A stretch of DNA of 24,957 bases from Chloroflexota bacterium (GTDB lineage: Bacteria; Chloroflexota; Dehalococcoidia; UBA2247; RBG-13-53-26). Positions 8,498 through 15,096 of the stretch are shown here, one piece after another (the first letter of the stretch is position 1; each line of letters starts with the position of its first letter). The notes below the pieces were generated by a model. The model was given only the letters and a program-made list of their open reading frames with translations. It was not told the DNA's origin and made no database searches. Location: positions 1 through 24,957 of the forward strand of contig QMOF01000005.1 of assembly GCA_003650185.1 (NCBI GenBank), in the 5' to 3' direction. A program made the position numbers and the translations under genes.

Positions 8498-8530
8498 CCC
8501 AGTGGGGCAGGGGGGTACATCCCCACTGGG
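8498..8530 (+). promoter_or_regulatory. Perfect 10-bp stem hairpin in the leader of the 8545 gene
   Basis: CCCAGTGGGG (8498-8507) and CCCCACTGGG (8521-8530) are exact inverted repeats around a 13-base loop. The right arm ends immediately before the GAGG ribosome-binding site. A TATAAA lies just upstream at 8484-8489. It could be an mRNA leader hairpin or a protein-binding palindrome; there is no T-run for a terminator. Confidence 0.5.
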
Positions 8531-8544
8531 TGAGGGAAATTGGT

Positions 8545-8850
8545 ATGACATCGAACCTCTTCGGCTCGATTGCCACCTTTAGAAGTTGTACCGCGGAGAA
8601 AGTTTCCTTCGTCCTCCTGAATCAGCTTGACCTCATTCTGACATTGTGGGCCATTTCTCTTGGACTGTCTGAACTCAACCCCTGGGTGAACGCTCTGGTT
8701 TCCACTCCCGCTCTGCTGGTGCTGGTCAAAGCTGTTGTGCCTCTCTTCATAGCTTGGCTAGTTCCTGGTAGATTGCTCCTACCAGCTAGCGCCCTCCTGG
8801 CGGCCGTGGTTGCCTGGGACATATCGCAACTGCTGGCATTCCTGATTTGA
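8545..8850 (+). CDS. Small membrane protein, DUF5658-like
   Basis: The 101-residue protein has three hydrophobic segments (about 19-41, 50-73 and 78-100). The pattern NQLDLILTLWAISLG followed by ELNP (43-46) resembles the NxxD...T...ELNP signature of DUF5658-type membrane proteins, whose role is unknown. A start at 8437 would add 36 residues that include translated hairpin sequence, so the ATG at 8545 is preferred. A GAGG lies about 9 bases upstream of it. It is convergent with the LuxR-type regulator gene, whose stop is 71 bases away. Family assignment rests on a short motif and is moderate. Confidence 0.65.
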   Translation: MTSNLFGSIATFRSCTAEKVSFVLLNQLDLILTLWAISLGLSELNPWVNALVSTPALLVLVKAVVPLFIAWLVPGRLLLPASALLAAVVAWDISQLLAFLI

Positions 8851-8921
8851 AGTTGCTCCCCCTGGCATGTTCTCCAAATTGTCTGCTGCTCGACTCGACA
8901 GGCTTCGCTCGCCCGCTCCCC

Positions 8922-9686
8922 TCAGGCTCCCTGCCAGGATTGGGGTTGTGAAGGAGCGAACCTCTGCAGCGGCGCCACCGGCGGCACCAACTCACCAGTA
9001 GCCTCAAGATAGAGTCTGGCCGCGCTCACCCTGGGGTGCTTGCGATCGAAATCTGCCTCTGCCTTGAGCTTGCCATACATACTGTTTATGTGGTGCTCCA
9101 CGGTTTTCACATCGATATATAGAGCATGCGCTATGGCGGCGTTGGTATACCCCTTGGCCAGTAGATTGAGGATCTCTGATTCTCGGGTAGTTAGCTGAGT
9201 GAGGAAGGGATAGGCCGCCTTCTCAGTGAACAGGAAAGTGGCCAGGGCTGGATCAAGGATCACCTGGCCCTGGCTCGCCGCCAGTATGATTCCCGACAAC
9301 TGCTCTACCCGATCAAGGGACTGCTTCAAGAAAAGAGCCATCCCACCCTGCCCCTTTGAGGCGATTCTCCTCAGGGACTGGATGCCCTCGGCGTCATAGA
9401 ACACCAGCAGCAGGACGATGGCCATTTTGGGTTGGTCAGATCGGACCTGCTCCAGCCCCTCAATGAGGCTGGCTTGAAGCCTTTTGGTACCTACCAGAAG
9501 CACGTCGGGCTTGAGTTCGGACACTCCTTGCGCCAAGGCGTGGGCATCATCGTTGGCTGATATCTTCAGCAGGTCAAAGGGCGCTCGCAGGATGTCATGG
9601 GAGAGAACAGACTTGTAGACCTCGCGGTATATCTCCTGTTCTTCCGCGACATAGAGCCGCACTCTCTTAGGTTTCATTCGCGCCAT
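8922..9686 (-). CDS. LuxR/NarL-type transcription regulator with degenerate receiver domain
   Basis: The protein is 254 residues from the chosen start. The C-terminal LuxR-type helix-turn-helix lies at about residues 163-227 and contains LTTRESEILNLLAKGYTNAAIA and the recognition helix VKTVEHHINSMYGKL, interrupted by a few extra residues before HPRVSAARLYLEA. The N-terminal 120 residues have receiver-like alpha/beta order: acidic E15/E16, a LKPDVLLVGTK strand and a FLKQS lysine. The phospho-acceptor Asp is replaced by Gly at about 66. It is therefore probably a non-phosphorylated, pseudo-receiver regulator. The ATG at 9686 has GGGAG about 7 bases upstream, better than the in-frame ATG at 9701. 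It is transcribed divergently from the archaellum operon and is a candidate regulator of it (inference). Confidence 0.85.
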   Translation of the reverse strand: MARMKPKRVRLYVAEEQEIYREVYKSVLSHDILRAPFDLLKISANDDAHALAQGVSELKPDVLLVGTKRLQASLIEGLEQVRSDQPKMAIVLLLVFYDAEGIQSLRRIASKGQGGMALFLKQSLDRVEQLSGIILAASQGQVILDPALATFLFTEKAAYPFLTQLTTRESEILNLLAKGYTNAAIAHALYIDVKTVEHHINSMYGKLKAEADFDRKHPRVSAARLYLEATGELVPPVAPLQRFAPSQPQSWQGA

Positions 9687-9812
9687 TCTCTGCTCCCTCA
9701 TCCGTTTCCGATCCGGGGCGCTCTCGAGATGCTCTGCTGATCAGAGTGCCTCGGACTCGAAGCCCCGGCGCTAGAGCTCCCCTGGCAACCGGCTTCGCTA
9801 CGCGATTCTGGG

Positions 9813-9850
9813 GTTACAGGGCGGTAACGAAGCTTACGAAAAGATTACCG
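9813..9850. promoter_or_regulatory. Phased TTAC/GTAA half-site cluster (candidate operator)
   Basis: TTAC occurs at 9814, 9834 and 9845, and its complement GTAA at 9824, giving spacings of 10-11 bases. Two exact inverted repeats result: GTTAC/GTAAC (9813-9828) and CGGTAA/TTACCG (9822-9850). GGTAACG at 9823 recurs at 9933, 110 bases on. The helical phasing suggests cooperative protein binding. The binder is unknown; the adjacent LuxR-type regulator is a candidate. Confidence 0.35.
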
Positions 9851-9947
9851 ACATGTTGCCATATTTCCTTAATTCTGGCAAGTGGTGATAACCCCCAAAT
9901 TTGCCGTGGGAGACACCAACAACCTTGACGGGGGTAACGCCGTGAAA

Positions 9948-10030
9948 GATTGGTGGCAGCGGTTGTGCAAAATCCGTGGTGGCCTAGTCGCCGCTGCCAA
10001 TCGCGGGTGATAGATTGCAGGGTGTCTATC
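9948..10030 (+). promoter_or_regulatory. Structured 5' leader of the archaellin operon
   Basis: Stem 1 pairs GATTGG plus CAGCGG (9948-9962, with a TGG bulge) with CCGCTGCCAATC (9991-10002). Stem 2 pairs GATAGA (10009-10014) with TCTATC (10025-10030). The octamer TGTGCAAA appears in the stem 1 loop (9964) and again at 10031, just before the start codon. It may control translation or stability. It does not match a riboswitch class I can recognise by eye. Confidence 0.4.
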
Positions 10031-10048
10031 TGTGCAAAGAGATGTGTA

Positions 10049-10642
10049 ATGTCGCGCGGTCGAAACGGGATACGGAGACCGAATGAAGGCCAGTCAGGCA
10101 TAACCGGGCTGGAAACGGCCATCATTCTCATTGCCTTCATTATGGTAGCGTCTGTGTTTTCCTACGTAATCCTCTCCGCCGGGCTGTTTTCTTCACAGAA
10201 GGCCAAGGAAGCAGTCCACACCGGCCTGCAGAAAACGAGGAGCAGCGTGGACCTGAAGGGCAACGTCCTCGGCTGGGTGCAGCACGGGAACATAACCACA
10301 GTATACTTCACCGTGGTCAGTATCCCGGGAGCCGATGCGGTCGATTTCACTAATACCACCGGATCACGCTCACTCGTCATCTCCTATTCGGACAAACATA
10401 CCTATGACCCTGATGTGACATGGGGCGTCACCAGGCTGACCAGCACAGGCAGTGACTACCTGCTGGACGAGAACGAGCTGTTTCAGGTCACCGTGTACCT
10501 GAACGCACCCGGTTCAGCCATAGACCCGTTGCCCGGCCCGTATGACAAGTTCACCCTGGAGGTGAAGCCGCCGGCGGGCGCCACGTTGACTATCGAGCGC
10601 ACGGTCCCGGCCAGGGTCAACGAGTTGGTGACGCTTTACTAG
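10049..10642 (+). CDS. arlB1: Archaellin (archaeal-type flagellin), first copy
   Basis: The predicted filament subunit of the archaellum is 197 residues before processing. A class III (type IV pilin-like) signal ends at Gly17, giving a mature start ITGLETAIILIAFIMVAS, with the hydrophobic helix running to SAGLFSSQ. The beta-rich body holds a LLDENELFQVTV segment and the C-terminal motif KPPAGATLTIERT shared with the two following genes. Residues before the cleavage Gly are QS rather than the basic pair usual in archaellins. Sequons NIT and NTT could be glycosylated. The ATG at 10049 was chosen because the 33 codons upstream translate leader structure; AGAGA lies just before it. First gene of the operon. 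Confidence 0.88.
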   Translation: MSRGRNGIRRPNEGQSGITGLETAIILIAFIMVASVFSYVILSAGLFSSQKAKEAVHTGLQKTRSSVDLKGNVLGWVQHGNITTVYFTVVSIPGADAVDFTNTTGSRSLVISYSDKHTYDPDVTWGVTRLTSTGSDYLLDENELFQVTVYLNAPGSAIDPLPGPYDKFTLEVKPPAGATLTIERTVPARVNELVTLY

Positions 10643-10718
10643 GGGAGGTGGATGGTGATGTGAGAGGACAAGAGACCATACCAAATCGCTCAAGACTACT
10701 CAAGTGAAAGGAGGCGGT

Positions 10719-10751
10719 ATGACCCCTGATAGAGGCAGAGGATTCGGCTGA
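10719..10751 (+). other. Ten-codon micro-ORF with strong ribosome-binding site
   Basis: Between arlB1 and arlB2 an AAAGGAGG stands 5 bases before ATG and opens MTPDRGRGFG, ended by tandem TGA TGA. The 165-base gap (10643-10807) holds no other gene. It may be a translated leader peptide or simply a relic ribosome-binding site. Confidence 0.25.
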
Positions 10752-10807
10752 TGATTCACGCCATAAGGATGTAGTGACAGTAAAGGAGAGAAAGGAAAGG
10801 AGGGAAA

Positions 10808-11464
10808 ATGCTGGGAAAACGTCTGAAGAAGACAAACCGCGATGAGAGAGGCATCACCGGCCTGGAGACAGCCATCATCCTGATCGCCTTCGTGGTAGTA
10901 GCCGCGGTGTTTGCCTACACGGCCCTCTCAGCCGGGTTGTTCTCTACTCAGCAAAGCCAGGACGCGGTCTACTCAGGGCTGGAGGAGGCCCAGAGCACCT
11001 TGGAGCTCAAGGGCGGCGTCATCGGCCTGGCTAACGCCACCGGTTCCGGCACCACCGGCAAGCTGGAGCAGATCCTGATTACCGTGGGCCTTTGCTCCGG
11101 TGGAGAGCCCATCAACTTCACCGACCCAACGGTGAGCGGGAACAATGACGGCAAGGCGCTGAGCACCTCGTCGGCCACCCACTACGTCACCATCACCTAC
11201 GTCGACAAGGATCAGAAGGTGGAGGACCTGTACTGGACCCACACCGCCCTGGCCGATGCTGACAGCGACGCTCTGCTGGAAGATGGCGAGCAGTTCCTGA
11301 TCACCATCGGCGGCAATGATGGCAATAACCTGGTGGATGCCTTGAGCACGGACCTATCGTGTGGCCGAGAGTTCAAGCTCCTGGTCAAGCCTCCGACGGG
11401 TGCTGTGCTCGAGATAGAGCGGACGACGCCGGGCTACATCAGCAGCGTGGTCAACATGAGCTAG
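10808..11464 (+). CDS. arlB2: Archaellin (archaeal-type flagellin), second copy
   Basis: The 218-residue preprotein has signal MLGKRLKKTNRDERG, predicted to be cut after Gly15. The mature N-terminus is ITGLETAIILIAFVVVAAVF, followed by AYTALSAGLFSTQ, a typical archaellin alpha-helical core. The body includes an acidic DADSDALLEDGEQFLITI loop, the equivalent of the archaellin segment DxDxLLExxE. It also has the C-terminal KPPTGAVLEIERTTP motif. Sequons NAT, NFT and a C-terminal NMS are possible N-glycan sites. A strong AAAGGAGG lies 5-8 bases before the ATG, consistent with high expression. The N-terminal helix is nearly identical to arlB3, indicating duplication. Export and assembly should need the ArlI/ArlJ machinery encoded downstream. 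Confidence 0.93.
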   Translation: MLGKRLKKTNRDERGITGLETAIILIAFVVVAAVFAYTALSAGLFSTQQSQDAVYSGLEEAQSTLELKGGVIGLANATGSGTTGKLEQILITVGLCSGGEPINFTDPTVSGNNDGKALSTSSATHYVTITYVDKDQKVEDLYWTHTALADADSDALLEDGEQFLITIGGNDGNNLVDALSTDLSCGREFKLLVKPPTGAVLEIERTTPGYISSVVNMS

Positions 11465-11550
11465 CTCTCGATTGGCGGCTAGAACAGATGAAACACGAGA
11501 ACTGGGACTTCTCCGCAGAAGAACGCTAGTAAGAAAGGAGGGAAGGAAGG

Positions 11551-12240
11551 ATGATGAGGAAGTTGAGCAGGATGCGCCGTGACGAAAGGGGAATCACCGG
11601 GCTGGAAACGGCCATAATCCTGATCGCCTTCGTGGTGGTGGCAGCCGTATTCGCCTACACTGCGCTCTCAGCCGGCCTGTTCTCCACGCAGAAAAGCCAG
11701 GAGTCAGTCTACTCCGGCTTGCAGGAGACGCAGAGCACCCTTGAGCTCAGAGGCGGCGTCGTGGCGTACAAGCACGCTGTTACCGGCGAGAGCACCGACC
11801 CGGTGGTCAAGGTAGATATCACCCTGGCCATTGTCTCCGGTGGCGAGCCGGTGGACCTGACGACACGGTACACAGCCACAGGGGACTGGGAAAGTAACGA
11901 TGAAGGTATAACAGACGGTGGCGCCAGTGCTGCCGGGCCTGTGATTATCAGCTTCTCCAGCGACGAGACCAAAGTGACGCAGTGCGTCTGGACCAAGGAC
12001 TGGATCGGCGACAACGATGGCGACGACCTCCTGGAGGAGAACGAGAAGGCCGTGATCAGCGTCTGGTTCCACCACCCAACTGCCGGGGTCTATGCTGCTG
12101 GCAGCGACCCGTATCTGGGGACCGACACTATTACCACCAATGAGACCTTCAGGCTGGAGATCAAGCCAGCCACCGGTGCGGTTCTGGTCATCGAGCGGAC
12201 CACGCCAGCCAACCTGGATACGATCAACGACCTTCACTAG
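11551..12240 (+). CDS. arlB3: Archaellin (archaeal-type flagellin), third copy
   Basis: The 229-residue preprotein has signal MMRKLSRMRRDERG, predicted to be cut after Gly14, then ITGLETAIILIAFVVVAAVF. The body is longer than its paralogues, with an insertion around TRYTATGDWESNDEGITDGG. It has a markedly acidic loop, DNDGDDLLEENE, which could bind a divalent metal, as reported for some archaellins (inference). The C-terminal motif KPATGAVLVIERTTP is shared by all three copies. One sequon, NET, is visible. AAAGGAGGGAAGGAAGG directly precedes the ATG. A strong hairpin 13 bases after the stop separates the archaellins from the machinery genes. Confidence 0.93.
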   Translation: MMRKLSRMRRDERGITGLETAIILIAFVVVAAVFAYTALSAGLFSTQKSQESVYSGLQETQSTLELRGGVVAYKHAVTGESTDPVVKVDITLAIVSGGEPVDLTTRYTATGDWESNDEGITDGGASAAGPVIISFSSDETKVTQCVWTKDWIGDNDGDDLLEENEKAVISVWFHHPTAGVYAAGSDPYLGTDTITTNETFRLEIKPATGAVLVIERTTPANLDTINDLH

Positions 12241-12252
12241 GGTCAACCTCGT

Positions 12253-12284
12253 GGGGATGGGGTGCTTCTGTGTGCCCCATCCCC
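12253..12284 (+). terminator. Perfect 10-bp GC-rich hairpin after the archaellins (attenuator or stabiliser)
   Basis: GGGGATGGGG (12253-12262) and CCCCATCCCC (12275-12284) are exact inverted repeats around a 12-base loop, starting 13 bases after the arlB3 stop. No T-run follows, so it is not a canonical intrinsic terminator. It could partially terminate transcription or protect the 3' end of an abundant archaellin mRNA. Confidence 0.5.
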
Positions 12285-12387
12285 GCCAGGCAGCAGTCGG
12301 TGCATTCCCCGCTACGAGGGGCTGTAGGAGTGGAAATGGCAACCTGTGTTAGTTGGGATTGCCGGGGATGGATGAAGGAGCGCTCTT

Positions 12388-12867
12388 GTGGACAAGGCCA
12401 TAACTACAGCTCTGCTCATCATAGCGGGGATTATTTGTACGATATTCGTGTTCAACACGGTGTACCCGATGGTGAACCGCTCCAGCTCAGCCATGGTGAG
12501 TATGACGGACCAGATAGACAACAGGATGAAGAGCCGGATCAGTATCGTCCACGAAGCGCACACGGCAGACCGCCTCACTGTCTATGTGTGGGTCAAGAAC
12601 GTGGGCACGACGCGCATCGACGGCGTCGATGACTGCGACCTGTTCTTCGGACAGGAGGGTAACTTCAATCGTGTCCCCTATGTGACCGACGCCGGCTCAA
12701 GTTATCCCCGATGGGACTATGAGGTGGAGAACGACACCGAGTGGAAGCCCAATGTGACTGTCAAATTCACCATCAGCTACGATAGCGACCCCGGGACCGG
12801 CACATACTTCGTGAAGGTGGTTCTACCGAACGGCATAGACGACGAGGACTTCTTCAGCATGTCGTGA
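12388..12867 (+). CDS. arlG: ArlG-like archaellum stator protein
   Basis: The 159-residue protein has an N-terminal membrane helix (about 4-27, ITTALLIIAGIICTIFVFNT), a short alpha segment, and a beta-sandwich-like domain with VYVWVKNVGTTRIDGV. That motif is characteristic of the ArlF/ArlG (FlaF/FlaG) family. In archaea these proteins sit between membrane and S-layer and anchor the motor. Choosing ArlG rather than ArlF is tentative, based on the longer post-helix segment and gene order. The start is GTG at 12388 with AAGGAG about 8 bases upstream. Sequons NRS, NDT and NVT are present. A 147-base gap with a hairpin separates it from arlB3. Confidence 0.75.
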   Translation: MDKAITTALLIIAGIICTIFVFNTVYPMVNRSSSAMVSMTDQIDNRMKSRISIVHEAHTADRLTVYVWVKNVGTTRIDGVDDCDLFFGQEGNFNRVPYVTDAGSSYPRWDYEVENDTEWKPNVTVKFTISYDSDPGTGTYFVKVVLPNGIDDEDFFSMS

Positions 12868-12985
12868 GACTGACACCAATGTCAACCTGACGACAGGAGG
12901 AAGAAGGCAAGGAGCGTGACTCCCGGAGACGCTGGGAAGCCCGAAGCTTGTAGGGCCGCTTTAGCGAGATGAGAGGAAAGAGACC

Positions 12986-13519
12986 ATGGAAACGGCCATT
13001 GTAGCCATTATCTGCGTGGCGCTCATAGTGCTAGGTGGCATGACCATGTCCCAGGGCTTTCTGTCGTCAGTAGACACCGCCACCCTCAGCCTGGACGAGC
13101 TGGGGGACAGGGACGCCGAGATAATGAGGACCGAGATATCGGCGCTGACTGCAACCTGGTCGTCTTTGACAAACACACTGGAGGTATCTTTGAGCAACAC
13201 CGGACAGGTGAAGCTGGCCAGCTTCAGCAAGTGGGACGTCATAGTACAGTACTACACCAACAGCAGCTACAGCGTGCAGTACCTCACCTACACCAACGGC
13301 ACGCTGGGCAGCAACGAGTGGAAGAAGGAGGGTATCTATCAGGACTCCGCTAGCAAGGAGGCGGAGGTCTTTGACCCTGACATTCTGAACCCGGCAGAGG
13401 AGATCATCATTCAGGCAAAGCTGGACCCACCCGTAGGGTACGATAGCACCAACCTGGTGGTGGTGTGCACTCCCAACGGCGTTCCAGCAACCAAGTCCTT
13501 TGCTGGCCCATCTTCGTGA
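12986..13519 (+). CDS. arlF: ArlF-like archaellum stator protein
   Basis: The 177-residue protein begins METAIVAIICVALIVLGG, a membrane helix resembling the archaellin helix. A linker DELGDRDAEIMRTEIS follows, then a beta domain with LEVSLSNTGQVKL and FSKWDVIVQY and the late LNPAEEIIIQAKL segment. These resemble ArlF (FlaF), the envelope-side stator component that contacts the S-layer in archaea. The ATG at 12986 is the only start; an in-frame TAG lies eight codons upstream. The codons between read DERKET, oddly like the archaellin pre-sequence. AGAGG lies about 10 bases upstream. Sequons NSS and NGT are present. The ArlF/ArlG naming of this pair could be swapped. Confidence 0.75.
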   Translation: METAIVAIICVALIVLGGMTMSQGFLSSVDTATLSLDELGDRDAEIMRTEISALTATWSSLTNTLEVSLSNTGQVKLASFSKWDVIVQYYTNSSYSVQYLTYTNGTLGSNEWKKEGIYQDSASKEAEVFDPDILNPAEEIIIQAKLDPPVGYDSTNLVVVCTPNGVPATKSFAGPSS

Positions 13520-13578
13520 GGAGGGCCATCGTAACAAGAGGGGGCCGGTATTCCCAGTAGCGTAACAGGCCGAAGACC

Positions 13579-15087
13579 ATGAAGCAGCGCAAGTCCGATC
13601 AAGCAGTAAGAAGGAAGTCGCTGAGGCGATCCGTCAAGCTGAGCGACTATTCGTCCTTCAGCTTCGACATGCTGTACCAGCTCTCCTATATGTCAGTGGT
13701 AGCTGGTGCCGGTGCGCCGCGCGACCACATTTTCCGGCGCGCTGCTGAGTTGCCCTGTAGCCTGGCAGACTACTTCATGAGGGTTGAGCGCACGCGCCGA
13801 AGGCTGGGGTGCGACTACGCCAAGGCTTGCCGCATGGTGGCCGAAGCGATCGACAAGGAAGAGATAAAAGCACTCCTGCTGCGTCTATCCAGCTCACTCG
13901 TCTCCGGAGAGCCAGAATCTGAGTTCCTGAAAAACGAGGCAGAGGCCCAGTCGATGGCCTACACCAACGAGTACGAGAGAAGCCTGGAATCGCTGAAACA
14001 GTGGACTGACGCTTACGTTTCGCTCGTCATGGCTGCAGTTCTGGTGGTCATTATCGGCGTGGTCTCCACCATGATATGGAAAATGAGTGTGGTCTTCATT
14101 CTTACGATGGTGGGGATTTCGATCGGCATTGCTGCCATCGGGGTATGGTTGATCTACCTTCTGTCACCCCGAGAGATTGTCGTCCCTGCTCAGCCCGGCT
14201 CTCGCGAGCAGAAGCTTGTTAAGCGGCTGGTCCCTGTGCTCCTGCCCCTCGCCCTGGTGGTGTGCGTTCTTCTAGCACTGACCGGGATGGGCGCGGGATG
14301 GATAATGATGGCCGTGGCGCTGGTAATCTTCCCCATAGGTTACCTCAGCGTCAAGGATGACCGGCGAGTCACCAAGAAGGATATGGAGCTGGGACCATTC
14401 CTGAGGTCCCTAGGCGGCGTTGCCTCCGCGATAGGGACCACTGTCAAGGATGCGTTGGGCCGACTGGACCTTGACTCGATACGCAACCTTAGACCTGACC
14501 TGAGGCGCCTCAACGCCAGTCTGCGCTCTGGACTAACACCCAGGGTCTGCTGGGCAAGGTTCACCAACGATACTGGGAGTGAGCTGGCCAAGCGCAGCGT
14601 TGGCATGTTCTATGACGTGGTGGAGGTAGGTGGCGAGCCAGAGGAAGCTGGTCAGCGCGCTGCCTTTTATGCCTCAAATCTGGCCATGCTGCGTGCCAGA
14701 AGGAAGACGGTGTCCTTCCCATTCCGCTGGCTTTGCATCGGCATGCATGCCGCTCTCACGGGTCTGCTGATATTTGTAGTGCAGGTCGTCGCTACTTTCG
14801 GGTCCATGGTCGCTGAGGCACAGGCGCCAGCGCTCGATACAGCCAGCGGCCTTACCATGGGCTACTTCACCAGTTTCAACCTCGGCGGGCTGGAGTTGAT
14901 GCAGCGCCTGGTGCTTCCTCTTGTGATTGTCTTCACTGTGTCCAATGCCCTTGCCCCCAGCATAGCGGATGGGGGAAGCAGATGGAAGATCGTCTATCAT
15001 CTGGGACTGACGGCCTTTATTTCGGGGGCCAGTCTGGTCTGCCTGCCCGAGGTGGCGGAAATGATATTCAGTGCTGTCGAAAGGTGA
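13579..15087 (+). CDS. arlJ: Archaellum assembly platform protein ArlJ (FlaJ)
   Basis: This 502-residue integral membrane protein is related to the T2SSF/TadC family. It would form the inner-membrane platform on which ArlI acts. Cytosolic helical domains lie at about 1-145 and 255-385. Membrane helices are at about 147-170, 172-195, 214-250 (probably two), 387-410, 442-460 and 475-495. That arrangement, with the long cytosolic loop between helix groups, matches archaeal FlaJ. The N-terminal segment SSFSFDMLYQLSYMSVVAGA and the repeated RxRRxLGCDY-type stretch resemble the family. It stands 59 bases after the arlF-like gene and 9 bases before the coiled-coil gene. Identity is supported by context as well as topology. 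Confidence 0.88.
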   Translation: MKQRKSDQAVRRKSLRRSVKLSDYSSFSFDMLYQLSYMSVVAGAGAPRDHIFRRAAELPCSLADYFMRVERTRRRLGCDYAKACRMVAEAIDKEEIKALLLRLSSSLVSGEPESEFLKNEAEAQSMAYTNEYERSLESLKQWTDAYVSLVMAAVLVVIIGVVSTMIWKMSVVFILTMVGISIGIAAIGVWLIYLLSPREIVVPAQPGSREQKLVKRLVPVLLPLALVVCVLLALTGMGAGWIMMAVALVIFPIGYLSVKDDRRVTKKDMELGPFLRSLGGVASAIGTTVKDALGRLDLDSIRNLRPDLRRLNASLRSGLTPRVCWARFTNDTGSELAKRSVGMFYDVVEVGGEPEEAGQRAAFYASNLAMLRARRKTVSFPFRWLCIGMHAALTGLLIFVVQVVATFGSMVAEAQAPALDTASGLTMGYFTSFNLGGLELMQRLVLPLVIVFTVSNALAPSIADGGSRWKIVYHLGLTAFISGASLVCLPEVAEMIFSAVER

Positions 15088-15096
15088 GGTAACAGG

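Larger units (their letters stand above)
9702..10048. other. Divergent regulatory region between LuxR regulator and archaellum operon
   Basis: This 347-base non-coding stretch must hold the archaellum operon promoter. It contains a cluster of phased TTAC/GTAA sites (9813-9850) and a strongly foldable leader (9948-10030). It also holds a TTGACG at 9925-9930 that could be a -35 element, but no good -10 lies at standard spacing. No RNA gene is recognised. Confidence 0.6.

Noticed and set aside
8437..8544. Longer N-terminus for the DUF5658-like protein
   Set aside because: It would translate the perfect hairpin and adds non-hydrophobic sequence. The ATG at 8545 has a better site.
9948..10048. 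c-di-GMP (GEMM) riboswitch before the archaellins
   Set aside because: GTGCAAA-type sequences recall the class, but the conserved GEMM core and receptor segments could not be found by eye. Kept only as an unclassified structured leader.
10049..12240. Archaellins as ordinary type IV pilins or Tad/Flp pilins
   Set aside because: Glu5 fits pilins, but three tandem copies with archaellin-like acidic loops and C-terminal motif, ArlF/G-like proteins, ArlH and an ArlD/E domain fit an archaellum. No PilA/PilC/PilB or CpaB-type genes are present.
12919..12972. 18-codon GTG-started ORF before the ArlF-like gene
   Set aside because: The ribosome-binding site is too close to the GTG and the peptide has no features. 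Probably chance.
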